Shown here piece after piece: positions 36,101 to 46,323 of a DNA stretch of 64,000 nt (positions are counted from its first letter, which is position 1; each line of letters opens with the position of its first letter). The translations under genes were made by a program, and so were the position numbers. Below the pieces are notes generated by a model. It searched no databases and had not been told where the DNA came from. It was given only the letters and a program-made list of their open reading frames with translations. The stretch comes from Cytidiella melzeri (Eukaryota > Basidiomycota > Agaricomycetes > Polyporales > Irpicaceae): contig JABYQR010000179.1 in assembly GCA_022592445.1 (NCBI GenBank), positions 25,700-89,699 on the forward strand. The letters run 5' to 3'.

Positions 36101-36207
36101 GGTTGAATGATGGTCTAGGCCACGTGGTTGCTGTCAAGCACAGTGGCAGACAGATGATGGTTCGATAGAAGGAATATTAATATGAAGTGGATAGACTGAG
36201 GTTCTAG

Positions 36208-36931
36208 TGACATGGATAGTCCAACAGAGACCGGATTTTTCCAATAATGTCACCAGTTGACAGCCTTAGGCGCCTGTCTAGAGCGCTTATTTTCCGGCTA
36301 GGAGTGTTACCGGACCTAACCCTAACCCGGGTCACGTGACATCCTGCCTTATTTATCAATAGTCCAGACCCAAACCCTAGACTCAATCTGGAGCGGTTCC
36401 AGATCAACCTAGGCTATTGTTCTATTGTTCAACTTCCATTGATAGGGATTCCCCAGGGATTCCCCCAGTTCCTATTGTCCTATTGTCTTCCGTCTATTGT
36501 CTTTTGTCTATTAGGGATTCCCCCAGTTCCTATTGTTCTATTGTTCCTGATACTATTGTTCTATTGTCTATTGTTCTAGTCCTATTGTTCTATGTACCCT
36601 GGTCCTTGACAGTTACTCAGGTCCTTGACAGTTACCCTGGTCCCTTATTGTTCTATTGTTACTCCAGCCCCACAGTTACTCCAGTCCCTAGTGTGGGAAC
36701 TGGTGCACAGACCACCCAGACACAGTATATATAGTACCCCTTACCCTTCCTGGTTCTGCATCTTGACCTCTTCGTCATTTGCACTGCCAGTATCCGGCCT
36801 CTGTGCCTGCTTGCCTGCTCATCATCAACTTTGACCTTGTTGTCGTCGTTGGAGATCCCTTTCCTTTTCCACCATCATCCATTCCACCCTTGTTTAGGGT
36901 TTAGCAGCATAGCAGCAGTCGCTCCGCGACA
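36208..36931 (+). mobile_element. Solo LTR with TCTAG target duplication
   Basis: A 724-bp insertion starts TGACATGG and ends CCGCGACA. It is flanked by exact 5-bp repeats TCTAG (36203-36207 and 36932-36936). The uninterrupted site is visible in copy 1 of the host element (minus strand of about 815-825, GGTTCTAGCCCC). It contains many CTATTGTTC-like short repeats at 36410-36660. A single LTR without internal sequence implies LTR-LTR recombination. Confidence 0.88.
36722..36734 (+). promoter_or_regulatory. TATA box inside the solo LTR
   Basis: CAGTATATATAGTA lies about 200 bases before the LTR end, as expected for the U3/R boundary of a retrotransposon promoter. Confidence 0.5.
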
Positions 36932-37446
36932 TCTAGCCCCATGTCTAGCGGCTATTTATACATGTTGACCTAACTACTTTTGGACCAGTCCAAAGTAGTG
37001 GTAGCGAATCAGAGGAATAGAAAGGAAGAACAATATACAGAGGACGGCCACTGCCTTGGAAAGCCAATGGGAGAAAAGACCGTCAAGGTGCAGAAACAAG
37101 GGACAATAGAAAGGTGAAACATGAGGCAAAGATCAATACAGAAGGGGTTGGACCTGGAACAGGGGATAGATGGGGTTGGACCCAATGGAGTGGTAACAGA
37201 GTTATGGAAAGGCCAAGGGTTGAACCAAGGCAACGGTAACCAATCGGAGTTAGGTCCAAGGTTTGAATGGACACAAGGAGATAACCAATGACATAATAGT
37301 CCATGTTGAACGGAGGCGATGTGGATCAGGCAATGATGGAGGAAGGACAAGTTGGATCATCAAGGCAAGTGTAAAGAAGATAACTAGTTATCAAGATAAT
37401 TGAAGGAGTGAAGAAGAATAATAGGGTGTGAAGACCGTTTGTAACA

Positions 37447-38185
37447 GCTGCGAAGTAGTACTTGTGCAGATAAAAACTGCAAATGTTGACAGCAGCCGCC
37501 AGGGTGAGCTGGGGTCCTGGGCGCCACCTGCACCACCTGCACCACCTGTGCCCTGCACACACCAATCCGCCGCAGTCTATCAATATTGGGATAGCTGTAA
37601 TAGACGTGCAAGGGGTTTGCAAGGTGTAAACTAGAGGTAAAATGCAAAAAATAAGTGCTAGTTGGCCCATCCACAACAAGAGTGGAGAGGACAGACAGTA
37701 GATAGTGGGGTAGTAGAGTAGATGTGTTTAACAGAGTGTTATACAAATCTTGTTATATGATAGGCAAATTTGTTATCAGTCAGTACAAGGAGAGCAACAA
37801 TCACGGGCTGATTCTCGTTGTCCCTCCTCTGGAGGAGGGACAACAAAGGGGCCTGATTCTGCTTGATTCTTGTTAATCTCCACAAATAATCAGGGAGTTG
37901 GACCCTAGACCACCCCTACAGAATCAAACAAGAAGCAGACTCGGAAATCAGCCATAATCATCCACTCTGAATGCCCCTATTAATCCGTACTTCTAGTTCT
38001 TATGAAGATTGCTAGGACGCTTGTGTAGTTGCATCACTAATCCATAGCTGTATGAAGATAGAGTAGCGTGGCGTAGAGATTCTGGATACAGCTAGTGGTT
38101 CAATTCCATCCAGCGTGTGACTTGAGACATAAACCCTAGCAAAACATGATACATCCACGTTCGAGAAGACGCAGACTCTAGCTTT
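37447..38185. other. Gap: no supported gene
   Basis: A short CCACCTG triplet-type repeat lies at about 37530-37553. A perfect hairpin is at 37817-37844. The rest is AT-rich debris up to the stop of the 2OG oxygenase. Confidence 0.4.
37817..37844. repeat. Perfect 13-bp-arm inverted repeat
   Basis: GTTGTCCCTCCTC, a 2-base centre TG, then its exact reverse complement. It lies in a transposon-rich, gene-free stretch and could be a terminal or internal hairpin of a lost element. Confidence 0.9.
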
Positions 38186-39654
38186 TTACGCCATCAATGC
38201 GATATGCTTCAACTCGCTAAGCAATTGTGGCATCATTATTCTGCGCATTCCGCTACATGTCCTCGAAATCACGTACTTTTGAACCTGATGGCCGACCTTC
38301 ATCGGCGCGTAGGTGGTCTGTACCTCAGGTCGCGAGGTCTTTGTCCTGAGAGCCCGTGCACGTTCTTGCAATGAAGGAATCGGAGCCAAGTCATAATCAG
38401 ACGACAGGTGCCAAAAGAAAGTGGACGAGATACGGATTAGCGGGCGGTTCTGCGCCTTCCGTCTCTCCAGAGCCTTGTTCATGTATGTTAGACCGACCAC
38501 ATACCGATCTCCGAAGAAAAGAACCTAGACCCACCTCCAGCGTAGCTTTATTCACGACAACCTCGTGAAATCCTGCTTTGATCAGCCCTCCACTGAGGTG
38601 CTCAAGTTGCTTGCCTGCTTGTACGAGTAGATAACGACCCTCAGAAGGGAAGTTAACAGGTATGCGCTTTCCCGTGTTGCGAGCCCAGATGTTTAACCCG
38701 GGGTAACGAGAGCGCCCGTGAATAGTGAGGAAGTTCAGGTCTGTGTGGAAGCCGGCTAAAATGGTATCTTCTTGGCCGTATTTGAGGAGATCCGAGGCAG
38801 TGGGTGCTAACAAATGCGGGCTGAAGAAAACTGTGAGAATCAAACTGCACAAATCTTTATCAAGGGGTAGGACGTACCCGTACCGGCCTGCCTCTCTGAA
38901 AGTTTGGCGTGGGAGACCTAGTCCGAGGGCAGCCATCTCCCCAAAGTTCTCGACGCTGCGAAGTAAATGTATATGATTTGTGTGTTAGTGCTACGGCAAG
39001 TTACAACATACGCGTTCTTCATTGATTGCCCCCATTTATCCATGGTTGGAGTCCAGCGATCACGAATAGCAAGTACCTGCGGAACCACGTTTGGTGAGTT
39101 GAGACCAGGGAACTGTGTCTCGTACGGTGGTTTCTCGCTCATCCTCCAGAAGAACCTACACTTTGGATCTGGGTTGTGTGCCATGATATCCAAAGGCCGT
39201 TCGAGCGGATCCAAACCTGCAATTACGTCTAGGCACGGTTCGTCGACGGCGCACTTGGGCCTTTCAGTGTTCTCCAGGGTTACGCCTACCTTTGAGTGAG
39301 GAAGGTGGTTGAGGGAACTGGATACAGGTTACACAAGATGAAGAATGTACCTGGTAGCCCACTTCTGGTCGTTCGTCTTTCTTGAGCTCCTCCTCCGGAA
39401 GAGCGAAGTAATCCTCCATGAGATCGAGGAAGACACTGTTGTCCTCTTCTGAGACGCGAGAATCGTGTAGGAGCAGCGCGCCATAGGCAATCAACGCCTC
39501 AGCTGCCTAGCCGTATAGCAATCAGGACGCGTCCTTCAGATCTGAATATCCGCTTTCAGCATACCTTTGTGCATTCCGAGGCCACATCAGGCGAGTCGGC
39601 GGGCTGTGAGAGAAAAATATCAAGGTTGACTATGGGAAGGATTACATCGGCCAT
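38186..39654 (-). CDS. 2-oxoglutarate/Fe(II)-dependent oxygenase (IPNS-like)
   Basis: Seven exons: 39654-39565, 39506-39351, 39289-39012, 38955-38878, 38820-38535, 38473-38277 and 38216-38186, giving 371 residues with exact frame. The double-stranded beta-helix iron ligands are visible: H-x-D in GFHTDLNFLTIHG, and the distal His in LIKAGFHEVVV. The 2-oxoglutarate-binding Arg-x-Ser is in LIRISSTFF. The start MADVILPIVNLDIFL is typical of the family (DIOX_N followed by 2OG-FeII_Oxy). The last intron was chosen because it restores the family-like end VGHQVQNELKHIALMA. The substrate is unknown; no biosynthetic cluster surrounds it. It is divergent from UBC12, with about 260 bases between the starts. 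Confidence 0.88.
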
Positions 39655-39913
39655 AGTCGAAGATATCTTGGAAATGGTGGACGTTCAAGAGAAAGAAAGA
39701 CAGTGTAGTCCGGGGAAGAGAGCGGCGGACGGTAGCCACGTGGAAGATCAGATCGATCCCAGGCTCCAGCGGCCACGATGCTGTAGCACTCGCCGCTGAC
39801 CGTGACTCTTGCTTGAACCTGACTGCCGCAAGCTGCGCCCACGCACACGCACACGCAACTACCACCTTCATCACCGACTGCCACCTTAGTTTCGCGCGAA
39901 CAAAGGATACAAC

Positions 39914-40776
39914 ATGATCTCGGTGCGTACCCCGTAGCAGGTCAATTCAGGGTCTTACATCAATATATACCCCCTCCGTAGCTTTGGAGCATGAAGAAGA
40001 AGGAAGAGGCGGCTACGAAGAAGAGGCCAAAGACTAGTGCAGCGCAGATTCGTGTACAGAAGGGTATGTATGCATCTTGTATGCGCATTGTAGTATATGT
40101 GTGCTCACGCTGCGCATCCCTGCACAAAGACTTGACAGAGCTTGACCTTCCATCGACTATGAAGACACACTTTCCGGATCCTCAGAATCTTCTGACGTTT
40201 ACCCTCACCATTACTCCAGACGAAGGTTAGTGAGACTCAGCGTATGTCGTGTGGCCTGCAGAGTCATTTTCTCGCTTCCGTAGGCTTCTATAAGGACGGC
40301 ACCTACAACTTCCTTTTCGAAATCAACAACAATTACCCCCATGAACCCCCAAAGGTCAAGTGCACACAGGTTGTAAGTAACTAATTTGCTATGTAAGCAT
40401 ATTCCAAGTGCTGAACTGAACAATGATCAAAACAAGATCTACCATCCCAACCTCGACCTTGACGGCAATGTGTGCCTTAACATTCTTCGAGAAGACTGGA
40501 AACCTGTGTTGAATCTCAATGCCGTCATGACTGGTTTACAATACCTGTTTTTGGAACCAAACGCAGACGATCCTTTGAACAAAGGTCGGTGGCCCGTCGT
40601 CTGATCAATCCATGCCATGGACTGATGACTACGTTCTTCTGTATTGCCTTAATCCAGAGGCGGCAGAAGAGATGCGTAGAGACCGTGACCAGTTCCTGCG
40701 AAACGTCAGATCCACAATGCGAGGAGGCTCGCTCAAGGGCAAACGCTACGACAACGTGCTCGCTTCCGCCCAATGA
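39914..40776 (+). CDS. UBC12: UBC12, NEDD8-conjugating E2 enzyme
   Basis: It transfers NEDD8 (Rub1) to cullins. Six exons: 39914-39922, 39982-40063, 40130-40225, 40284-40372, 40437-40584 and 40658-40776, giving 180 residues. The catalytic Cys lies in [19 protein letters not shown]; this REDWKPVL context separates UBC12 from ubiquitin E2s. An N-terminal extension ([14 protein letters not shown]) precedes the core, like MIKLFSLKQQ in human UBC12. The extension binds the E1 and, when acetylated, the DCN1 ligase. The first exon is only nine bases (ATG ATC TCG), inferred from the family N-terminus and good splice sites. A start at the internal Met (39991) would lose the docking peptide. Confidence 0.93.
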
Positions 40777-41270
40777 GCGCTATTGTGCGTCTGCCTTTTG
40801 ATATCCAATCTTCCACCACTGCTTTGTTGGGCTTCATGGACGCTGTATCCCCTAGACGGCCATGTAGAAACCGGGTGAATGCTGTATCATCATTCCGAGG
40901 TTATGTCGACGTGTGTGTGCCAGCCACAGTAAACCCTATTCGCCCGTATATTATCCGCACACATCTTTCCATGTAATTTCTTACCATTGTCTTTTGACGC
41001 TATCGTCGCTGTTTGCTGAGTACCCGCTTCACTTGGCTCAGTTGTCTCTCGATTGCATCCGATATTTCCAAGAGCGCTCCCGCGGGCGACAGTCGTGAGA
41101 ATTGTGCATGAATTGAAAATTCAAATTATCCGCAGAACGCAACGATCGTGTTCTTCACATTAACTCGCAGCACACTTGTTCTCATCCACATCCTCGCGTA
41201 GAGGACGTCATATACAAGCCAACTTCATCATAACCTAGTCGTAAAACAGGGCCTCCCACTTCCCACGACC
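40777..41270. other. Intergenic region
   Basis: It holds the UBC12 3' flank and the promoter of the Nop6-like gene. No gene is seen. Confidence 0.4.
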
Positions 41271-42406
41271 ATGATTCAGAGCTCGTCCAGCACCAAACTC
41301 ACCAAGAAGCAGAAAAAGGCACAGGCTTTCAGGGACCGTCGAGGAGGCAAAGGCAAAGGCAAAGCGGAGGAAGAGGACAACAATGATGTACCTGTCATGG
41401 AGGACCAGGATTGTGCTCAAGCTGAAGTGGAGGCTGGTGATGTGGAAGGTGAGGCGCGAGGTGGGGAGGAAGGTGAGGGCGTGGCGAAGGTGGTGGCGGA
41501 GAGAAAGAAGCGGAGGCGGGAGGAGAGTGAGACTGGGAAGGGGGAGGAGAATGACAAGTCAAAGAAGAAGAGAAAAGTCGAGAAGGTTGCTGGGTCTGCC
41601 GGTGTGGCGGAAGCAGGCGAAGGTGAAGCAGATGTGGTGGGGTCAAAGCCGAAGGAGAAGAGCGTGAAGCAGCAAAGATTCATTCTATTCATCGGTGCGC
41701 AATGTGTAACACGTTACATGGCTATCTGCACTGACTTCTAAATTGCCACAGGGAACTTGAAATATTCGACAACGAAAGAAACTATTCGAGAACACTTTGC
41801 TCAAACATGTGGTACGTGAAATGTAACCACCCACCAAGTGCTAGCAAGTAACATCTCGTGTCGCGCCATAGTACCACCACCACAAGTTCGTCTTATGACC
41901 CCAAAGGTGCAAGCTGGTCGAGTAGCGACGAGATCGAAAGGATGTGCATTTCTCGAGTTCAGTTCAAAACCTCCACTTCAAGAAGCTCTCAAGCTTCATC
42001 ACTCGACGATAGAAGGGCGTCAGGTCAACGTAGAGCTTACAGCAGGCGGAGGGGGAAAGAGCGAAGGAAGGTTGGCAAAGGTGAAGGAGCGCAATAAGGA
42101 ATTACACGGGCAAAGAGTGAGTATATCGTAACTTCTCGTACCAGTCGTACTCACACAACGCTGGGTCTCCAGAAAAAGAAGCTAGAGAAGCAGAAGGTGT
42201 CTTTGGATGGTGACACGGAGCTGAGAGACCTGGAAAGGCCGCAACGCTATTCCGCAACCTCAGGTGTCGACCAGGCGCCGATAACGAAGAGGACTTGGTC
42301 AATACCAAACGAGAAGGAAGCCGAGACCAAGACAAGAGGAAAGAAGAAGTCCAAAAGGCCTCCCAAACCACTCGGCACCGGTGTCAATGCCATACCTGTA
42401 GGGTGA
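41271..42406 (+). CDS. Nop6-like nucleolar RRM protein
   Basis: Probable ribosome biogenesis factor of the Nop6 type, with one RNA-recognition motif. Four exons: 41271-41694, 41752-41811, 41872-42116 and 42173-42406, giving 320 residues. The first 135 residues are Lys/Glu-rich low complexity (KLTKKQKKAQAFRDRRGGKG, KKKRKVEK). The RRM follows: RNP2 is RFILFIGNLKYSTT and RNP1 is SKGCAFLEFSS, with helix REHFAQTC and a last strand around VNVELTAGGGGK. The C-terminal tail is basic (KLEKQKV, RGKKKSKRPPK). A short basic tail with a G-rich linker after the RRM is typical of Nop6 relatives. Family fit is good; the exact ortholog is not proven. Confidence 0.82.
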
Positions 42407-42543
42407 TTGCTTGCAAGCGACTCAGACAGGTACTTCAGGTATCTGTAATCACACCATGCCATCTAATCCATAGCGTATGTAAGTCCGTGAGCCTATGCTA
42501 GGCATATAGTCGCATATAATGATAGGTACGTCTTCCTCGTGGA

Positions 42544-43908
42544 TCATGAGACAAGGATGAAAACAAGGAACTGCAAAATTGTCAATTTAAGCGAGATGAT
42601 AGACTTTCAAAAGTCACTCACGAAAACGATCAGCACGCCAAACACCTTCAACATTAGCCATCTGTTACTTGAGATGCTAGCGTAATACTTCAGCAATTCC
42701 CTCTGCGCGCCGCTGACGTTGGATGCAATATCGACAGTGTCGGCGTCTATTCGCTGGACAGTTTCCCGCTGTTCTGCCACCATCTGAGCGAGTTGTGTGA
42801 AGATCTGTCCTAGCTCGCCTATTGTCGACTCGATAGACTCAATTGCAGTCGAGCGTGATTGAATGTACGAATCCTAAGGGAACACAACCATCAGTGTGCA
42901 ATCCTATCTGAAGAAAGCCACACACGTACTTGCTGTTCGACCAGTTGCATTTGCATGAACGCATCTCCGTTCGGATTCGCTGCGCCTTCCTCTGCAGCTC
43001 CAAGGTCCAATGCCAAAATGTCACCATTTGCTGGTGTCGATGCACGACTCTTGCCTTTGGGGTCGAAACGCGACGCTTGCAGTGAGCCATCGCCCATGGG
43101 ATCTTTGCGCTGCGTGTTGCCGTATAGGATAGAGTCTATAGTGTCAAAGGTAAGAGGCTGCTAGTGTTCACTCGTTCACATGCAGTAGGCTTACTTGAAG
43201 ACGCTGGATTTGCGGCGGAGGATGTCGAGTGCATGAACTGCTCTGTCCGGTCTTTCGACTCCTTCATGTTCTGCGCGGACGTCAGAAGCACAGTAGATAC
43301 GAGCTACGTCAAACACTTACTTGTGTCCGGATCTCTAGCACATCCTTGAATGTCATACTTGTCTCCGCCAATTTACTCTGCAGAAGCATGACGACGTTAT
43401 TATCGTGTTCGTCAATGAGCCTACTCTCCGAAGTCTTCGTGGTATTCTGTGCACTGCGGTGTTTGGCGTAAGACTGGAGTGATGCTATCTGCTTATTCAT
43501 GCTCGCAATATCCTGCTTGATGATGTATGTGAGTTCCTGTAAACATCCACGGTAAGCGACTCAGATTTGCTGCAATACTTGGCAAACATAGGCATACACT
43601 GATTTCCACGGGGCGATCGTCGAACAGCGTCTTTCGCTTTGCCACTATAAGGTGTGAGCATACTGTGAAACAGCAGTAGACGAGCAGCGCGCACATTGTC
43701 CAAGCTTTCCCAGCTTTATGCCCGTGCTACTGATATCCTTGGCAATAGCAGTTGCCATCCTGGTGAATTCGGACTTGCTATCTCCATCCCTTCCCTGGGA
43801 CTGAAGTAGTCGTTGCTTCGCTTCAAACCCGCGTGGTGGTAATGACGACCTGTTTCGTATGGACTCTACACAAGCCCGGAATTCGTTGGTACGGTCCTGA
43901 ATCGGCAT
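42544..43908 (-). CDS. SED5: SED5, syntaxin-5-type Golgi t-SNARE
   Basis: Qa-SNARE of the early Golgi, needed for ER-to-Golgi and intra-Golgi fusion. Seven exons: 43908-43695, 43644-43598, 43536-43321, 43270-43195, 43135-42930, 42873-42622 and 42570-42544, giving 345 residues. The start MPIQDRTNEFRACVESI is the Sed5 N-peptide that binds the Sly1 protein. The Habc region includes KLGKLGQLAKRKTLFDDRP and YIIKQDIASMNKQIASLQ. The SNARE helix includes GQIFTQLAQMVAEQRETV, with the zero-layer Gln in AEQ. One transmembrane helix ends the chain (LMLKVFGVLIVFFLVFILVS). The last exon codes only nine codons. It is divergent from the glycerol-3-phosphate dehydrogenase gene. Confidence 0.93.
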
Positions 43909-44378
43909 TTTGAGGTAAGTGTTGATGTATTATAAGTATTCAAGAAGTTCCGAGTGTTGCAGGGAAAGAGCGTGAGTGCATGCAAAGCGAAGTAGAGTAT
44001 AAAACCTGCAAGGTGAAACGGAGGGTGACGGTGAAAGATGCGATATTCAGAATTCGCTGTCGTGGAGGCGGCCGAAGAGGCGGAGCACCACGTGGCAAGC
44101 GCTAGCACAAAGTGGCTCATACTCACTGGTCGCGTTGCAGTCATGGTTAATAACCATGGCCACCTCTGCTACTTCACAGACGAGCCTTGTCGAGTGCTGA
44201 AGATCGTTCATCTCTCTAGGTCCTGGAAGAGTGAAGCTAGCTAGCTGCACACTCTGGCAAACACGTTGAAATCACGCGCAGCTCTTGCTCTCCTGAGCGA
44301 GTGGCTCTGCCGCAGTCCACGTGCAAATCTACCTCGCCTGCAACGTTTGTGTGGAATACCTTTAGCAGGCTACCAGTC

Positions 44379-44422
44379 TACTACTACTACTATTACCACT
44401 ACTACTACTACTACTACTACTG
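44379..44422. repeat. CTA/ACT trinucleotide microsatellite
   Basis: A run of about 14 CTA/ACT units with two interruptions ends about 24 bases before the dehydrogenase ATG, so it lies in the likely 5' leader or core promoter. Confidence 0.85.
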
Positions 44423-44445
44423 GCCTCCGTCTCGTCAAGCCAACC

Positions 44446-45946
44446 ATGTTTGAGATGCCGCCCCCGTCCCCCCGTACAGCAGGCCACAAACAAAAAGTGC
44501 TCATCTTTGGCGCAGGAAACTTTGGGAGCTGTCTGGCGGATCACCTTGGCGATTCTTTACATGAAGTGTTCATGTGGTCTAGGGATGAAGGGATTGTCAA
44601 CTACTTCAACCTGCATCGGAAACATCCTCAGTTCTTGAAAGACCATGTCTTTCCTCACAGCGTCCAAGCCGTTGGTCCGGGTTTTCCAGCAACTCAGATG
44701 GTGCAGAGCATGGATGTTCTACTGTTTGCTATTCCGACTCAGGGCGTCAGGTGAGCTTCTATAAGAGCCGGAGTCAGCGCGACAGCAAGCTGACTTTACG
44801 AGATCCCCTTCGCAAGAGAGACGCTTACCTCTCTGAAACCAACGCTCAACCTGGACAAGCTTCCGCTCTTGATTTTCGTGAACAAGGGTATTGAGATCGG
44901 CACACAGGCACTCACTCTCGATATTATTGCGGATACATGCGGACCGAAGGTCGCTAGAGTAGCTACATTCATAGTAAGTGTTGACGCAGCAGCTTGAGTC
45001 TCGATAGCATGATAATCCTTCCATACAGTCAGGCCCCTCCTTCGCGAAGGAAAGTTAGTGAATAGCGCGACTTCGTTGTGTTGTATTGCTGAACATGTGC
45101 AGTTGTCAAGCGCCAGCCTACCTCGGTATCAGTAGCATCGCTCTCAGAAGAGCACGCATTGAAGGCGTCGGATGTATTCCACCAGCCGTGGTTCCGGTGG
45201 TGAGAAATGCGAATCTGATCATTTTCTTTCGTTGACCAATTGGTCCCACTTCAGCTACACAGGAGACGACCCCATTGGTGTCGAATTAGCCGGAGCTTTG
45301 AAGAACGTCTACGCTATCGCCACGGGCATCGCAGACGGACTAGGCTTTGAGAACAATACGCGTGCTAGTACGTTGTCTTCGCTTAACGGTGGCGTTGATT
45401 TTGACGTTATGAAGTGCTGATCACACGCGGACTGGCCGAGATGACGAGAATAGGTACAGCGTACGGAGCTTCACCCCTTACTTTCCTGTCTCTGGCTGGT
45501 GTAGGAGACCTCTTCTTGACCTGTAGCTCTTCGTCGAGTCGAAACTATACAGTTGGATACCGACTCGGCAAAGGAGAAAAGCTGTCGTATATTATCGAGA
45601 CCCTCGGCAGTGTGGCAGAAGGAGTATCTACTTCGAAAGGATTGCAGGAGGTTCTGGATGGCCTGGGAATCAGTGCACCCATAGCGAATGCGGTATGTTT
45701 TCTTGTTTCGTTCTATCCGAGGTGCTGACTCCCATGTGATTATCACCCAGGTGTACGATGTTCTTCACGGAGGTACGCTGGCAAGCTCGCAGCTGAGTAC
45801 GCCTTCAGCTAACGGTTGTCACAGGCATGGAGGTCGAAACGAGGGCGAGAGAGTTGTTATCGCTGCCGCCCTTGAAGGAGCTCGACCTACCGTCTGTAGG
45901 GAGACCGGCTCGTGCGTTGTTGGAAAAGCTTGGGCTCGCCGTGTGA
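44446..45946 (+). CDS. GPD1: Glycerol-3-phosphate dehydrogenase (NAD+)
   Basis: It reduces dihydroxyacetone phosphate to glycerol 3-phosphate for glycerol and lipid synthesis and redox balance, in the cytosol. Eight exons: 44446-44750, 44817-44973, 45029-45053, 45103-45199, 45255-45367, 45415-45692, 45751-45772 and 45825-45946, giving 372 residues. The NAD-binding loop is [14 protein letters not shown]. The substrate-site segments are [42 protein letters not shown] (catalytic Lys in LKNV) and [13 protein letters not shown]. Exons of 25 and 22 bases are unusually small. The acceptor of the first intron (CAAG) was chosen by frame. A CTA microsatellite lies just upstream. Confidence 0.92.
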
Positions 45947-46323
45947 AGCCATCTGTGGGCGTTGATAGAACCAATAGATCTTGTGCTGTACGTAGTTGTA
46001 GCAGCAAATGATACTCGGACACATGCAAAGCGGCAGGCCGCGCATGAAAAAACGAACTCCTCACTTGCCATATCCGGGAGATCAATATTGTCGCCCCGAC
46101 CGGTCCTCGGCGTACACGTCCCACAAACGCCCAAATCCGCCGAAAATTTCGTGAGGAGGGCCGGCAAGGCTGAGCGGTAACTCTGGCAGCCAGTCACAAC
46201 CTCCTCCTGACCTTACCTCCTCATCTAAAACTATCTCAAGGTCAGTCATTTTTGTGTCTTGTCCTGCTGCTCAGCTCATCTTACCGGGTCTCTCTTCCAC
46301 AAGTTCTCGGCTCTTTGAAATCA
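45947..46323. other. Intergenic region
   Basis: No gene is supported. It holds the dehydrogenase 3' flank and the promoter of the CCCH gene. Confidence 0.4.

Larger units (their letters stand above)
36040..37446 (+). mobile_element. Retroelement remnant copy 2: gag tail plus LTR, interrupted
   Basis: The plus strand encodes the gag tail LRPTIVKSEPLGVATHKVE, then the same downstream sequence as copy 1 (inverted relative to it). The LTR-like part runs from TGTTGACC at 36963 to TTTGTAACA at 37446. A solo LTR of another family is inserted at 36208-36931. This copy lacks the six-base block GGACAA (codons for GQ) seen in copy 1. Confidence 0.65.

Noticed and set aside
38186..39654. A secondary-metabolite cluster around the 2OG oxygenase
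   Set aside because: Its neighbours are UBC12 and transposon debris; no synthase, P450 or transporter is near.
41271..41694. Antisense frames opposite the Nop6-like gene
   Set aside because: They are shadows of the Lys/Glu-rich low-complexity coding strand.
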